Shown here one piece after another: positions 7,945 to 17,598 of a stretch of 64,000 nucleotides of DNA. Source of the DNA: Pantoea sp. AS-PWVM4 (GTDB taxonomy: Bacteria > Pseudomonadota > Gammaproteobacteria > Enterobacterales > Enterobacteriaceae); contig NZ_ASZC01000013.1 in assembly GCF_000468095.1 (NCBI RefSeq), positions 1 to 64,000 on the forward strand. Reading direction: 5' to 3'. The notes under the pieces were generated by a model, which worked only from the letters and a program-made list of their open reading frames with translations, made no database searches and had not been told where the DNA came from. The first letter of the stretch is position 1. Every line of letters starts with the position of its first letter. Position numbers and translations under genes: made by a program.

Positions 7945-7978
7945 AATAAAAAAGGGGTTAGCGTCACGCTAACCCCTT
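7945..7978 (-). terminator. Terminator of the rpsP-rplS operon
   Basis: A 12-bp stem (7952-7963 with 7967-7978, TCA loop) reads on the minus strand as AAGGGGTTAGCG and its inverse, then a TTTTTTATT tail. It lies 38 bp after rplS and is intact despite the adjacent prophage. Confidence 0.92.
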
Positions 7979-8016
7979 GTTTGCTATTAACTATTTTGGA
8001 CGGCGCGAGCCGTGTA

Positions 8017-8406
<390 letters not shown>

Positions 8407-9171
8407 TTACTCTTCCGCCTCATCGTTTTGTTGCTGCTGATGTTCACGCTTGAACTCAGTAAGCAACCTTGCTTGCTCTTCAGTCAGAGCCAGGTTTTCC
8501 AGAAGTTCAGGTCTTCTCAGCCAGGTACGGCCTAGCGACTGTTTCAGGCGCCAACGGCGAATATCGGCATGGTTCCCCGACAGTAAAACTGCCGGTACAT
8601 CCATTCCTTCTAACACTTCAGGTCGGGTATAGTGCGGGCAATCCAGCAAACCATCCGAGAACGAATCCTCATCGGCTGACGCCTGTTTTCCCAGCACGCC
8701 AGGAATAAACCGGGCGACCGAGTCAATTAACGTCATGGCTGGCAGCTCACCGCCACTGAGTACGTAATCACCGATTGACCATTCTTCATCAATTTCGGTT
8801 TGAATAACGCGCTCATCTATTCCTTCATAGCGACCGCAGACCAGAATCAACTTCTGATGTGTCGCCAGTTCGCAAACGCCCTGTTGGTCGAGTTTGCGTC
8901 CCTGAGGTGAAAGATAAATCACCTTAGCACCTTCCCCCGCCGCTGCTTTCGCTGCGTGGATGGCGTCCCGCAAGGGTTGCACCATCATCAACATCCCCGG
9001 TCCGCCGCCGTAAGGACGATCGTCTACGGTACGGTGCCGGTCGTGCGCGAAGTCACGAGGACTCCAGCTCTCAATGTTGAGCAGGCCATTTTTTACTGCC
9101 CGGCCAGTTACCCCGTAATCGGTAATAGCGCGAAACATCTCTGGAAACAGGCTAATAACACCAATCCACAT
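8407..9171 (-). CDS. trmD: tRNA (guanine-N1)-methyltransferase
   Basis: 254 residues from the ATG at 9171, giving the family start [10 protein letters not shown]; an upstream in-frame start would add 18 unrelated residues. TrmD methylates G37 of tRNAs reading CUN, CCN and CGG codons and so prevents +1 frameshifts. The deep trefoil knot that binds SAM is marked by Tyr-Gly-Gly-Gly-Pro-Gly-Met (54-60), Cys-Gly-Arg-Tyr-Glu-Gly-Ile-Asp (112-119) and [10 protein letters not shown] (133-142). Arg154 and Asp169, catalytic in E. coli, are present. It lies between rimM and rplS in the conserved operon. Confidence 0.99.
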   Translation of the reverse strand: MWIGVISLFPEMFRAITDYGVTGRAVKNGLLNIESWSPRDFAHDRHRTVDDRPYGGGPGMLMMVQPLRDAIHAAKAAAGEGAKVIYLSPQGRKLDQQGVCELATHQKLILVCGRYEGIDERVIQTEIDEEWSIGDYVLSGGELPAMTLIDSVARFIPGVLGKQASADEDSFSDGLLDCPHYTRPEVLEGMDVPAVLLSGNHADIRRWRLKQSLGRTWLRRPELLENLALTEEQARLLTEFKREHQQQQNDEAEE

Positions 9172-9206
9172 CGCGTTCGCCGTTGCGTTACCGGTTTGTC
9201 CGGAGA

Positions 9207-9755
9207 TCAAAAACCAGGATCCCAATCTACTTCAATAGTGCCAGTAGCGAGATCGACTTTCTTGATAACCTGTTCATCAAGAAACGGTATTAACCGTTCC
9301 TGTGCACCGAATGCATCTTTCAGGTTTGCCTTAACGACGAGAACGTCGTTCGAGCCGGTCTCCATCAAATCAATGACTTTGCCCATTTCGTAGCCTTCGA
9401 GGTTTACTACTTTGCAACCCATCAGGTCTTTCCAGTAGTAATCACCCTCTTCCAGCGGTGGCAGCTGCGCGGAATCAACCGTAATTTCGCAATTGGTTAA
9501 TTGAGCCGCGGCATCCCGATCGTCAACGCCTTTGACTTTGATGATCAGGTCCTGATTGTGGTGCTTCCAGCCTTCCAGTTCGACCAGCTGCCATTGACCG
9601 GCGTGCTGAATAAACCAGGGCTGATAGTCGAAGATACTTTCGGCTTCTTCGGTGGAAGAAAACACTTTGAGCCAGCCCCGAATGCCGTAAGCGGCACCCA
9701 TCTTCCCCAGTACAACCGGGTTAGCGGGAGGCTGTGCGGCAGGTTTTCTGCTCAT
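9207..9755 (-). CDS. rimM: Ribosome maturation factor RimM
   Basis: 182 residues from the ATG at 9755, the E. coli length; a GTG at 9764 is less likely. RimM binds S19 and assists assembly of the 30S head and processing of 16S rRNA. The N-terminal RimM domain (about 10-95) contains Leu-Gly-Lys-Met-Gly-x-x-Tyr-Gly-Ile-Arg-Gly, and the C-terminal PRC-barrel (about 100-180) contains Gly-Asp-Tyr-Tyr-Trp and ends Glu-Val-Asp-Trp-Asp-Pro. It is 18 bp after rpsP, so co-transcribed and probably coupled. Confidence 0.99.
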   Translation of the reverse strand: MSRKPAAQPPANPVVLGKMGAAYGIRGWLKVFSSTEEAESIFDYQPWFIQHAGQWQLVELEGWKHHNQDLIIKVKGVDDRDAAAQLTNCEITVDSAQLPPLEEGDYYWKDLMGCKVVNLEGYEMGKVIDLMETGSNDVLVVKANLKDAFGAQERLIPFLDEQVIKKVDLATGTIEVDWDPGF

Positions 9756-9773
9756 GCTCACCACCGTGACAGA

Positions 9774-10022
9774 TTAAGCTGCTTTTTTTGCTTCTTTGAT
9801 CAGCGCGTTAACGCGATCAGAAAGCGTTGCGCCCTGGCCAACCCAGTGCTCAATACGGTCCAGATCCAGACGCAGACCTTCAGCCTGACCAGCAGCGATC
9901 GGGTTGAAGAAACCTACGCGCTCGATGAAGCGACCGTTACGAGCATTGCGGCTGTCAGTAACGACGACCTGATAGAACGGACGCTTTTTAGCGCCGTGAC
10001 GTGCCAAACGAATGGTTACCAT
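9774..10022 (-). CDS. rpsP: 30S ribosomal protein S16
   Basis: 82 residues from the ATG at 10022, the exact E. coli length. The longer open frame upstream is leader sequence that includes the attenuator hairpin. It starts [17 protein letters not shown], the S16 signature, and ends in the usual Ala-Lys-Lys-Ala-Ala. S16 stabilises the 5' domain of 16S rRNA. It is the first gene of rpsP-rimM-trmD-rplS. Confidence 0.99.
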   Translation of the reverse strand: MVTIRLARHGAKKRPFYQVVVTDSRNARNGRFIERVGFFNPIAAGQAEGLRLDLDRIEHWVGQGATLSDRVNALIKEAKKAA

Positions 10023-10040
10023 AACATCCTCATTAGTTAA

Positions 10041-10076
10041 TAAAACAACCGGGCCCCATCGAGGAACGGGGCCCGG
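10041..10076 (-). terminator. Attenuator-like hairpin in the rpsP leader
   Basis: A 9-bp GC stem (CCGGGCCCC at 10049-10057 with GGGGCCCGG at 10068-10076) reads on the minus strand into TTGTTTTATT, 19 bp before the rpsP start. Its place between promoter and first gene suggests attenuation, or a barrier to read-through from ffh. Confidence 0.7.
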
Positions 10077-10098
10077 GTGCAATATAAAAAGCCCGAAA

Positions 10099-10126
10099 AT
10101 TTTACTCATTTTGGCGCAAAAAGCAA
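10099..10126 (-). promoter_or_regulatory. Sigma-70 promoter of the rpsP operon
   Basis: Minus strand TTGCTT (10126-10121), 16-bp spacer, TAAAAT (10104-10099). The start would be near 10092, giving a leader of about 70 nt that contains the attenuator hairpin. Confidence 0.65.
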
Positions 10127-10164
10127 CCTGAGCATCTCACTTTTCCGGCATTTAGCCGGTCACC

Positions 10165-11526
10165 TTAGCGACCGGGGAATCCTGGCGGCATCATGCCCTT
10201 CATACTGCGCATCATTTTCGCCATGCCGCCCTTCTTCATTTTCTTCATCATGCGCTGCATATCATCGAACTGCTTCAGCAGTCGGTTAACATCCTGCACC
10301 TGCATGCCTGAACCCAGAGCGATACGGCGTTTGCGGGAACCTTTGATGATTTCCGGCTTCTCGCGCTCTTTGCGCGTCATCGAGTTGATGATCGCCTCCA
10401 TACGCACCAGCAGCTTATCGTCCATCTGCGATTTCACGTTATCCGGCAACTGTCCCATGCCCGGCAGCTTGCTCATCAAACTTGTCATGCCGCCCATGTT
10501 GCGCATCTGCTTCAGCTGATCAAGGAAGTCATTGAGGTCAAAGCCATCGCCGGTTTTCAGTTTCTTCGCCAGCTTCTCCGCCTGATCGCGGTCAACCTTG
10601 CTTTCGATATCTTCAATCAGCGACAGCACATCGCCCATGCCGAGGATACGTGAGGCGATACGATCCGGATAGAACGGCTCAAGCGCTTCAGTTTTTTCAC
10701 CGACACCCATGAATTTGATGGGCTTCCCGGTAATGTGGCGAATCGACAGCGCCGCACCACCGCGCGCATCACCATCGACTTTGGTCAGGATCACACCGGT
10801 TAACGGCAGCGCTTCGTTGAACGCTTTCGCGGTGTTGGCAGCATCCTGGCCGGTCATCGCATCCACAACAAACAGGGTTTCTACCGGATTGATCGCGGCA
10901 TGAACCTGCTTGATTTCGTCCATCATCGCTTCGTCAACGTGCAGACGACCGGCGGTATCCACTAACAGGACGTCGTAGAATTGCAGGCGCGCTTCTTTCA
11001 ACGCGTTGTTGACGATATCAACAGGCTTCTGGCTCAGGTCCGACGGACAAAAATCCACGCCAACCTGCTGCGCCAATGTTTCCAGCTGACGGATCGCCGC
11101 CGGGCGATAGACGTCAGCGGAGACAACCAGCACTTTTTTCTTATGCTTCTCACGCAGGAATTTACCCAGCTTGGCGACACTGGTAGTTTTACCCGCACCT
11201 TGCAGGCCAGCCATCAGCACCACAGCCGGCGGCTGCGCGGCCAGGTTGAGTGCATTATTTTCTGCACCCATCGCCTCGACCAGTTCATTGCGAACAATTT
11301 TGATGAACTCCTGACCTGGCGTCAGGCTTTTGTTCACATCATGGCCGACCGCGCGCTCTTTAACGCGGTTGATAAATTCACGGACTACCGGCAGCGCAAC
11401 ATCCGCCTCCAGCAACGCCATACGTACTTCACGCAGCGTGTCCTTGATGTTGTCTTCGGTCAGCCTTCCGCGGCCGCTGATATTGCGCAGGGTTTGCGAC
11501 AAACGATCGGTTAAATTATCAAACAT
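10165..11526 (-). CDS. ffh: Signal recognition particle protein Ffh
   Basis: 453 residues. The GTPase component of SRP binds 4.5S RNA and signal sequences on nascent membrane proteins and docks with FtsY. The N domain is about 1-90. The G domain has GLQGAGKT (107-114), DTAGR (190-194) and TKVD (248-251). The M domain (about 325-453) is methionine-rich with the Arg-Arg-Ile-Ala-x-Gly-Ser-Gly RNA-binding helix and a Met/Lys-rich C-terminus ending Pro-Gly-Phe-Pro-Gly-Arg. It lies 142 bp upstream of rpsP on the same strand but separated by a promoter and hairpins. It diverges from ypjD across 166 bp. Confidence 0.99.
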   Translation of the reverse strand: MFDNLTDRLSQTLRNISGRGRLTEDNIKDTLREVRMALLEADVALPVVREFINRVKERAVGHDVNKSLTPGQEFIKIVRNELVEAMGAENNALNLAAQPPAVVLMAGLQGAGKTTSVAKLGKFLREKHKKKVLVVSADVYRPAAIRQLETLAQQVGVDFCPSDLSQKPVDIVNNALKEARLQFYDVLLVDTAGRLHVDEAMMDEIKQVHAAINPVETLFVVDAMTGQDAANTAKAFNEALPLTGVILTKVDGDARGGAALSIRHITGKPIKFMGVGEKTEALEPFYPDRIASRILGMGDVLSLIEDIESKVDRDQAEKLAKKLKTGDGFDLNDFLDQLKQMRNMGGMTSLMSKLPGMGQLPDNVKSQMDDKLLVRMEAIINSMTRKEREKPEIIKGSRKRRIALGSGMQVQDVNRLLKQFDDMQRMMKKMKKGGMAKMMRSMKGMMPPGFPGR

Positions 11527-11692
11527 GCTCTCTCACTTAGAAACATAGCGAGGCCGCCTGGGCGACACAATGCGGCGGATTATAACACGAAGCCAGGCCG
11601 ATCTCTGCAATTGACCTTCAGATCGTTTGGAGCCTGCTGCGGCTGACGTTATACTGCTTTTTTCCTTATCTGACTGACACCTGAAAGGATCT

Positions 11693-12493
11693 ATGTTCGT
11701 TTTCGCGATCGTGGCGTTGTTCGCCTACTCTCTCAGCCTTGCTTTGATCATCCCCAGCCTGCTGAAACGCAATGGTGGCTGGCGGCGTTTTGCTGTGCTT
11801 TCCGCCTGTGTGGCGTTAATAGCCCACGCCGTGGCGTTACAACAACGCATTTTTGCCGTCGATAACGGGCAAAATCTCAGCCTGTTAAATATTGGCTCGC
11901 TGGTCAGCCTGCTGATTTGCGCCATTATGACTATCGTCGCCTCGCGCAATCGCGGTTGGCTGCTGCTGCCGGTTGTCTATAGCTTTGCATTGATCAATCT
12001 GGCGTTTGCCACTTTCGTGCCTAACGCTTTTATTACCCATCTGGAAACCACGCCAGGCATGATGATCCACATCGGTCTGTCGCTATTTGCCTACGCGACC
12101 CTGATTATTGCCGCGCTGTATGCGCTGCAACTGGCGTGGATCGATTATCAGCTGAAAAATAAAAAGCTGGCCTTCACTCAGGATATGCCGCCGCTGCTCA
12201 GCATTGAGCGCAAAATGTTTCACATCACCCAGATTGGCGTCGTGCTGCTGACACTGGTGCTGGTGACCGGCCTGTTCTATATGCACAATCTGTTCAGCGC
12301 CGAGAATGTAGATAAAGCGGTGCTGTCGATCATTGCCTGGTTTGTTTATATCGTTTTGCTCTGGGGACACTACCACGAGGGCTGGCGCGGTCGCCGCGTC
12401 GTCTGGTTCAATTGCAGCGGTGCAATTTTGCTGACAATGGCCTACTTTGGCAGCCGCGTACTGCAACACCTGCTCACCCAATCTTCTCACTAA
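11693..12493 (+). CDS. ypjD: CcsA-like inner membrane protein YpjD
   Basis: 266 residues, almost entirely hydrophobic, with about eight predicted membrane segments. It belongs to the cytochrome c assembly (CcsA/CcmC-like) superfamily, with a Trp-Gly-His-Tyr-His-Glu-Gly-Trp-Arg motif near residues 222-230 typical of these proteins. Its function in enterobacteria is not settled; heme handling is only suggested by the family. It is the first gene of a two-gene unit with yfjD, 13 bp apart, and diverges from ffh, the same neighbourhood as in E. coli. Confidence 0.92.
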   Translation: MFVFAIVALFAYSLSLALIIPSLLKRNGGWRRFAVLSACVALIAHAVALQQRIFAVDNGQNLSLLNIGSLVSLLICAIMTIVASRNRGWLLLPVVYSFALINLAFATFVPNAFITHLETTPGMMIHIGLSLFAYATLIIAALYALQLAWIDYQLKNKKLAFTQDMPPLLSIERKMFHITQIGVVLLTLVLVTGLFYMHNLFSAENVDKAVLSIIAWFVYIVLLWGHYHEGWRGRRVVWFNCSGAILLTMAYFGSRVLQHLLTQSSH

Positions 12494-12506
12494 AGGAATT
12501 TTTGCG

Positions 12507-13793
12507 TTGGAACATGTTTCAACCACCACGCTGATCATCACGCTGGTCATCATGGTGCTGGTCTCGGCCTATTTCTCCGGTTCAGAGACCGGCATGATGA
12601 CGCTCAATCGCTACAAACTGCGCCATCAGGCGAAAAACGGTCAGCGCAGCGCGCGCCGCGTCGAGAAGCTGCTGCGTCGCCCTGATCGTTTGATCAGTCT
12701 GGTGTTGATCGGCAACAACCTGGTCAACATCCTGGCATCAGCGTTAGGCACCATCGTGGGTATGCGTTTATACGGCGACGCCGGAGTAGCGATTGCCACC
12801 GGTATCCTGACTTTTGTGGTGTTGGTTTTCGCCGAGGTTCTGCCTAAAACTATTGCTGCGCTCTACCCGGAGAAGGTCGCTTATCCCAGCAGTTTCCTCC
12901 TCGCCCCCCTGCAATACGTCATGCTACCGCTGGTCTGGCTGTTGAATACCATTACGCGAGTTCTGATGCGGATGGTCGGCATTAAAACCGATGGTTCAAT
13001 TAGCTCGGCGTTGAGTAAAGAAGAACTACGTACCATTGTGTATGAATCGCGTAGCCTTATGTCGCGTCGCAATCAGGATATGCTGCTGTCCGTGCTGGAT
13101 CTGGAAAAGGTTGGCGTTGAAGACATCATGGTGCCGCGCAACGAGATTGTCGGCATTAACGTTAACGACGACTGGAAATCGGTGGTGCGTCAGCTCAGCC
13201 ATTCGCCGCATGGCCGTATTGTTTTGTTTCGCGACTCACTGGACGACTGTGTTGGCATGCTGCGTGTGCGCGAAGCCTGGCGCATGATGACCGAGAAAAA
13301 AGAGTTTAACAAAGAGACGCTGCTGCGTGCTGCCGATGAAATCTACTATGTGCCTGAAGGGACCCCGCTGAACGTTCAACTGGTGAAGTTTCAGCGCAAC
13401 AAGAAGAAGGTTGGCCTGGTCGTTGATGAGTACGGCGATATCAAAGGTCTGGTAACCATCGAAGATATCCTTGAAGAAATCGTCGGTGATTTCACCACCT
13501 CAATGTCTCCCACGCTGGCAGAAGAAGTGATGCCGCAGAATGACGGTTCGGTGCTGATTGAGGGGGGTGCTAACGTGCGCGAAATTAACAAAGCGTTCAA
13601 CTGGTCACTGCCGGAAGAGGAAGCCCGCACCATCAACGGTATGCTGCTGGAAGTGCTGGAAGAGATTCCGCAGGTGAATACTCAGGTTCAGGTCGGCAAG
13701 TATGATATCGATATTCTCGATGTGCAGGACAATATGGTGAAGCAGGTGCGCATTACACCGCACACGCCGCTCAAATCATCAATTGGTTCCTGA
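12507..13793 (+). CDS. yfjD: CNNM/CorB-type transporter with CBS domains
   Basis: 428 residues from a TTG start at 12507, preceded by AAAGGAA at 12492-12498. The protein then begins Met-Glu-His-Val-Ser-Thr-Thr-Thr, as in the family; an in-frame ATG at 12447 lies inside ypjD and is unlikely. Three or four membrane helices form a DUF21 domain (about 1-190) with Phe-Ser-Gly-Ser-Glu-Thr-Gly. A CBS pair follows (about 200-330, containing Val-Glu-Asp-Ile-Met-Val-Pro-Arg), and a CorC/HlyC domain closes the protein. Salmonella CorB belongs here and is linked to Mg2+/Co2+ resistance; the substrate is inferred. A bidirectional terminator follows. Confidence 0.95.
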   Translation: MEHVSTTTLIITLVIMVLVSAYFSGSETGMMTLNRYKLRHQAKNGQRSARRVEKLLRRPDRLISLVLIGNNLVNILASALGTIVGMRLYGDAGVAIATGILTFVVLVFAEVLPKTIAALYPEKVAYPSSFLLAPLQYVMLPLVWLLNTITRVLMRMVGIKTDGSISSALSKEELRTIVYESRSLMSRRNQDMLLSVLDLEKVGVEDIMVPRNEIVGINVNDDWKSVVRQLSHSPHGRIVLFRDSLDDCVGMLRVREAWRMMTEKKEFNKETLLRAADEIYYVPEGTPLNVQLVKFQRNKKKVGLVVDEYGDIKGLVTIEDILEEIVGDFTTSMSPTLAEEVMPQNDGSVLIEGGANVREINKAFNWSLPEEEARTINGMLLEVLEEIPQVNTQVQVGKYDIDILDVQDNMVKQVRITPHTPLKSSIGS

Positions 13794-13796
13794 CAT

Positions 13797-13826
13797 AAAA
13801 ATGCCGCGATTAACGCGGCATTTTTC
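13797..13826. terminator. Bidirectional terminator yfjD / luxS
   Basis: ATGCCGCG-ATTAA-CGCGGCAT (13801-13821) flanked by an A-run on the left and a T-run on the right, between convergent genes. It can serve both strands. Confidence 0.93.
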
Positions 13827-13844
13827 TTTCTGCATCAGTAGCAA

Positions 13845-14360
13845 CTAGATGTGCAGTTCGTGCAATTTTTCTTCCGGCAGTTTCAGCTCGTCGTTATAGT
13901 TAACGCCAATCTCATGTGCCAGCACGTTGCGCGCAATCTGCTGCGCTTCGTCCAGTGAGTGCAGCTTGTAGCTACCACATTGATACTCGTTCAATTCCGG
14001 GATCTGGTTCTGCTCTTTAACTTTCAGAACGTCTTCCATCGCACCTTTCCACGCTTTTGCCACACGCTGCTCGTCCGGCGCGCCAATCAGGCTCATGTAA
14101 AAACCCGTGCGGCAACCCATCGGTGAAATATCGACGATTTCCACGCCTTCACCATTCAGGTGGTTACGCATAAATCCGGCGAAAAGATGCTCCAGCGTAT
14201 GAATACCGCGCTCGGTCAGAATCTCTTTGTTTGGTCGGCAGAAGCGCAGGTCAAAAACGGTGATGGTATCGCCATGAGGAGTTTTCATGGTTTTCGCAAC
14301 ACGCACTGCGGGCGCCGCCATGATGGTGTGATCTACAGTAAAACTATCCAGCAGTGGCAT
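13845..14360 (-). CDS. luxS: S-ribosylhomocysteine lyase LuxS
   Basis: 171 residues from the ATG at 14360, the E. coli length. The start is fixed by an AGGAGGTGA site and by the family opening [10 protein letters not shown]. LuxS cleaves S-ribosylhomocysteine to homocysteine and DPD, the precursor of autoinducer 2, in the activated methyl cycle. Metal ligands His54, His58 (in HTLEH) and Cys128 are present, as are Glu57 and Cys83. It lies downstream of gshA with micA on the opposite strand between them, the E. coli arrangement. Confidence 0.99.
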   Translation of the reverse strand: MPLLDSFTVDHTIMAAPAVRVAKTMKTPHGDTITVFDLRFCRPNKEILTERGIHTLEHLFAGFMRNHLNGEGVEIVDISPMGCRTGFYMSLIGAPDEQRVAKAWKGAMEDVLKVKEQNQIPELNEYQCGSYKLHSLDEAQQIARNVLAHEIGVNYNDELKLPEEKLHELHI

Positions 14361-14399
14361 ATTGTCACCTCCTGTTTTGAGAATTTTTTTTAAAACGAT

Positions 14400-14427
14400 G
14401 AAACTTTTCTGTTCGCCCAACGTCTGA
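14400..14427 (+). promoter_or_regulatory. SigmaE promoter of micA
   Basis: GAAACTT (14400-14406), 15-bp spacer, GTCTGA (14422-14427), close to the sigmaE consensus GGAACTT/GTCnnA. The start would be the G at 14434. This links micA to envelope stress as in E. coli. Confidence 0.8.
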
Positions 14428-14433
14428 ATATAT

Positions 14434-14505
14434 GAAAGACGCGCATTTGTTATCATCATCCCTGACAACAGAGATGTTAATTCGGCCACAGTGATGTGGC
14501 CTTTT
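14434..14505 (+). ncRNA. micA: Small RNA MicA
   Basis: A 72-nt sRNA gene antisense-oriented between luxS and gshA, the E. coli micA position. The 5' end begins GAAAGACGCGCATTTGTTAT, matching the E. coli RNA as I recall it through the ompA-pairing seed and on to a CATCATCCCTGA segment. The internal loop and terminator stem differ but stay paired: GGCCACA-GTGA-TGTGGCC (14484-14501) then a T-run. MicA works with Hfq to repress ompA and other porin or envelope mRNAs. The T-run runs up to the gshA stop codon. A sigmaE promoter precedes it. Confidence 0.93.
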
Positions 14506-14510
14506 CTTTT

Positions 14511-16073
14511 TTACCCTTCCCGGCTGGCGAGATAGCTGGCGAAATCCAGCGTATCACTCTGTTCCAGCGTCTCCTGCGCGAGCACGGAAGCCTGTGCCTG
14601 GCGCGTAAAATCATCCTCGCTCAGAACATCAAGCGGCTCCTCACACAGCAGATGACGATACTGTTCAGCCAGCGCCACACCGGTTCCGGTCAAACCATTT
14701 TCCTTCATCGCATGAAGGATACGCGCCGAATAGGTTAGCTCAGGATCATCAAACGATGCCACCAGTTGATCGCAAACCTGTTGATATTGCGTGCTGCCCT
14801 CGTTGCTGTCGAGCACTTCTGCCACCCGACGCAGATCCGCAAACAACGCCTTGCCCACTTCAACCAGGGTATGCTGCGTCGCGCTGCATCCCACGGCAAT
14901 CATCTGGCCCGGCTTACGACCTTCCAGCACCACACGATTCCAGTTTTTGCGGCTACAGAGCAACTCATCCGCGCTCATTTCCGGCGCATCCGCCAGCGTA
15001 CACCAAATCAGGAACAAGTCGAGGAAACGCACCTGATTGGCATCGACACCAATCGCGGAGAACGGATTGATGTCCAGCGAGCGAACTTCAATATATTCAA
15101 TGCCGCCGCGTTGTAGCGCATCTGAAGGTGCTTCACCGCTACGTGTCACGCGTTTCGGACGAATCGGCGCATACAACTCGTTCTCAATTTGCAGCACATT
15201 CGTGTTCAGCTGCAACCAGTTACCATCGGCATCTTTGGTGCCAATGGCAGCGTATTCTTCAGAAGGTGTTTTGATCGCCGCTTTTAATGCCGCCACATAG
15301 CCTTCCAACGAGTTAAAGGTGATACCCAGTCCACTTTGCGATTTGTTGGTATAGCCAAGATCGCTCAAACGCAATGAGGTGGCATACGGCAGCCACAACG
15401 TACCTTTATCGTTCGTTTCAAACGGCAGATTGCTTTCCCGACCTTGCAGGAAGCTGGAGCAAATGGCTGGTGATGCGCCAAACAAATACGGGATCACCCA
15501 GCCGAAACGGTAGTAGTTACGAATAAGGCGCAGATACCCGGCGGAGATGGTCTCCTTACCGCTTTCCGCGTCTTTGACATCCGCCCACTCACGCCAGAAT
15601 GACAGCGGCAGTGAGAAATTGTAATGGATGCCTGAAATGGTCTGCATCAGCGCGCCATAACGGTTTTTCAAACCCTGACGATACAACGTCTTCATTTTGC
15701 CGATATTGGAGCTGCCATATTGCGCCAGCTCGATTTTATCCGCATCGTCGATGATACAGGGCATGCTAAACGGCCACATGCGCTCCTGACCCAGCTCACG
15801 CGCCACATGGCGGTGAATATCGCGCAGGAAACTGAGCATGTGATCAATGTTCTGATCAACAGGCGTGATGAACTCGAGCAGCGTTTCAGCGAAATCGGTG
15901 GTAATCCAATCATGCTTCAGCGCTGACCCCAGGGACTCAGGGTGCCCGGTGGTTGCCAGGTGACCATCCGGCTCGACACGCAACGTTTCGCGTTCAATGC
16001 CACGGCCGATACCCTTTAACGCGTCGGGATGCGCTTCCAGCCAGGAAAGCGCTTTTGATACGTCCGGGATCAC
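14511..16073 (-). CDS. gshA: Glutamate-cysteine ligase
   Basis: 520 residues (E. coli 518) from a GTG start at 16073, chosen because GGGAGG sits five bases before it and the product then begins Ile-Pro-Asp-Val-Ser like the family; an upstream in-frame ATG adds residues lacking similarity. It makes gamma-glutamylcysteine from glutamate, cysteine and ATP, the first and rate-limiting step of glutathione synthesis. Conserved features include [17 protein letters not shown]-x-Leu-Leu-Glu-Phe-Ile-Thr and Ile-Ser-Gly-Ile-His-Tyr-Asn-Phe-Ser. It uses cysteine, which the cys genes elsewhere in the window supply. Confidence 0.98.
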   Translation of the reverse strand: MIPDVSKALSWLEAHPDALKGIGRGIERETLRVEPDGHLATTGHPESLGSALKHDWITTDFAETLLEFITPVDQNIDHMLSFLRDIHRHVARELGQERMWPFSMPCIIDDADKIELAQYGSSNIGKMKTLYRQGLKNRYGALMQTISGIHYNFSLPLSFWREWADVKDAESGKETISAGYLRLIRNYYRFGWVIPYLFGASPAICSSFLQGRESNLPFETNDKGTLWLPYATSLRLSDLGYTNKSQSGLGITFNSLEGYVAALKAAIKTPSEEYAAIGTKDADGNWLQLNTNVLQIENELYAPIRPKRVTRSGEAPSDALQRGGIEYIEVRSLDINPFSAIGVDANQVRFLDLFLIWCTLADAPEMSADELLCSRKNWNRVVLEGRKPGQMIAVGCSATQHTLVEVGKALFADLRRVAEVLDSNEGSTQYQQVCDQLVASFDDPELTYSARILHAMKENGLTGTGVALAEQYRHLLCEEPLDVLSEDDFTRQAQASVLAQETLEQSDTLDFASYLASREG

Positions 16074-16146
16074 ATTAACCTCCCGCTGTGCGAATAATTT
16101 ATTTTTGTTCAGCATAATGTTAACCGTAGCCTCGAATCTGTGCGAA

Positions 16147-16575
16147 TCAATGCCACCATTGCAAACCTTGCAAAGTGACCGTCGCGATAACGATGTAACG
16201 CAGTGTTTTACCGATGGCGAGAAACAACAACGCCGGAAGCCAGCCAACGCGCAACCAGCCTGCGAAGACGCAGAGCAGATCGCCCACCACGGGTAGCCAG
16301 CTAAACAACAGGGCTGCAGGTCCGAATCGGTGTAACCACGTCATTGCTGTGTTATGCCATCTCCCCTGCCCTTTTGGTGGCATCAGGCGACCAAGAAAAA
16401 TGTTCGTCAAGCCGCCCAGCGTGTTTCCCACTGATGCAGCCAATAGCAACCCATAGACCGACCCTTTTTGGGCGATCAGTAGGGCAACCAGCATCGCTTC
16501 TGAGCTTCCCGGAAGGAGAGTCGCACTCAGAAAGCTACTGCCAAATAACGAGCCATAAGTCAGAAAGTCATTCAC
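16147..16575 (-). CDS. yqaA: DedA-family-like membrane protein YqaA
   Basis: 142 residues with four or so hydrophobic segments; it belongs to the VTT/SNARE-associated (DedA-like) superfamily. Conserved features are Gly-Ser-Ser-Glu near residues 22-26, a Gly-Asn-x-Leu-Gly-Gly motif and a Pro-x-Val-Gly-Asp-x-Leu-Cys-x-x-Ala-Gly-Trp-Leu-Arg stretch with the DedA-type Gly-Asp and Arg. Lipid scramblase or flippase-like activity is known for relatives, not shown for YqaA. Its ATG overlaps the yqaB stop (ATGA), so it is translated from the same message. gshA follows 73 bp later. Confidence 0.95.
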   Translation of the reverse strand: MNDFLTYGSLFGSSFLSATLLPGSSEAMLVALLIAQKGSVYGLLLAASVGNTLGGLTNIFLGRLMPPKGQGRWHNTAMTWLHRFGPAALLFSWLPVVGDLLCVFAGWLRVGWLPALLFLAIGKTLRYIVIATVTLQGLQWWH

Positions 16576-17138
16576 AGTAAACGGACATCAACCACATCCA
16601 TACCTGCCGCTTTAGCTGCCTGCACGCCAAAATCAGCATCTTCAAATACCACACATCGTGCGGGAGCAACGCCCATCAGCTCGGCACAGCGCAAAAAGGT
16701 ATCAGGTTGCGGTTTATGGCGCAGGACATCATCGGCGCCGACGACTGCGGTAAAAAGATGATAAACCCCTAACTGCTTCAGCAACGCTTCCGCCAGGCTG
16801 TGTTCACTGCCGGTCCCCACCGCCATCGGGCGACGGCCATGATAAGCCTTGACCACTTCCATCAACGGCAACGGACGAATGCTATCCAGCAACATCGCTT
16901 TGAAGGCCACGGTCTTTTCCGCCGCCAGCTGATGTGGATCATGCGTAGCGTTATTTTGCTCGATGATAAATTGCGCCAGCTGCCAGGTAGGCGCACCGTT
17001 AAAGCTCACCATTTTTTCGTCATCAATGGTGAAACCATAGCGGCTGAGAACCTGATGCCAGGCTTTTCGATGTGTCGGCTCGGAATCGAGAATCGTGCCG
17101 TCCATATCGAAAATCAAGGCGTCATATTGGTCGTACAT
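16572..17138 (-). CDS. yqaB: HAD phosphatase YqaB
   Basis: 188 residues from the ATG at 17138 (GGAG five bases upstream), the E. coli YqaB length; an in-frame ATG at 17153 is less likely. The HAD motif I is Phe-Asp-Met-Asp-Gly-Thr with nucleophile Asp11 and Asp13. Motif II is in Ala-Val-Gly-Thr-Gly-Ser, and motif III/IV in Lys-Pro-x-Pro-Asp-Thr-Phe and Val-Phe-Glu-Asp-Ala-Asp-Phe-Gly. The E. coli enzyme dephosphorylates fructose-1-phosphate and related sugar phosphates. It forms an operon with yqaA. Confidence 0.96.
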   Translation of the reverse strand: MYDQYDALIFDMDGTILDSEPTHRKAWHQVLSRYGFTIDDEKMVSFNGAPTWQLAQFIIEQNNATHDPHQLAAEKTVAFKAMLLDSIRPLPLMEVVKAYHGRRPMAVGTGSEHSLAEALLKQLGVYHLFTAVVGADDVLRHKPQPDTFLRCAELMGVAPARCVVFEDADFGVQAAKAAGMDVVDVRLL

Positions 17139-17333
17139 TGTCACTCCGGACATCCTGCAAAGGTGCCCTTACTTTAACGTAATGCGCTCAGGTTGTCGCC
17201 AGGTGTGCTTAACAGCAAATGCTTTGAAAGCATTAGCAATTTTGGATTTAAGAAAAAGGTGAGAAAACGGTACCGCGCATAAATGACGGTTAATTCAGTG
17301 TTTTTATTTGAACGGCGAGTAAAGACGAGAGAA

Positions 17334-17410
17334 TGGTGCATCCAGGAGGATTCGAACCTCCGACCGCTCGGTTCGTAGCCGAGTACTCTATCCAGCTGAG
17401 CTATGGATGC
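17334..17410 (-). tRNA. tRNA-Arg(ACG), copy 1 of 4
   Basis: 77 nt with encoded CCA (TGG at 17334-17336 on the plus strand). The acceptor GCATCCA pairs with TGGATGC, the T-loop is GGTTCGAATCC, and the anticodon loop CTACGAA carries ACG, read as ICG for CGU, CGC and CGA. This is the last copy in the direction of transcription. In E. coli the equivalent cluster is argQ-argZ-argY-argV. Confidence 0.99.
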
Positions 17411-17463
17411 ATTGAGAGTTTTTCTTGCGACGGACTGACTGAAGTTGATGATGAGACAAAGAA

Positions 17464-17540
17464 TGGTGCATCCAGGAGGATTCGAACCTCCGACCGCTCG
17501 GTTCGTAGCCGAGTACTCTATCCAGCTGAGCTATGGATGC
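17464..17540 (-). tRNA. tRNA-Arg(ACG), copy 2 of 4
   Basis: Sequence identical to copy 1 over 77 nt including CCA. The about 35 bp on its right resemble the corresponding flank of copy 1 with about five differences, which points to tandem duplication of gene plus spacer. Confidence 0.99.
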
Positions 17541-17598
17541 ATTGCGAGATTTTCTTGCGATGGACTTACTGAAATCAACCTGGGAATGATACGAAGAA

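Noticed and set aside
14482..14512. Hairpin plus T-run as the gshA terminator
   Set aside because: The T-run is on the plus strand, opposite to gshA; it is the MicA terminator.
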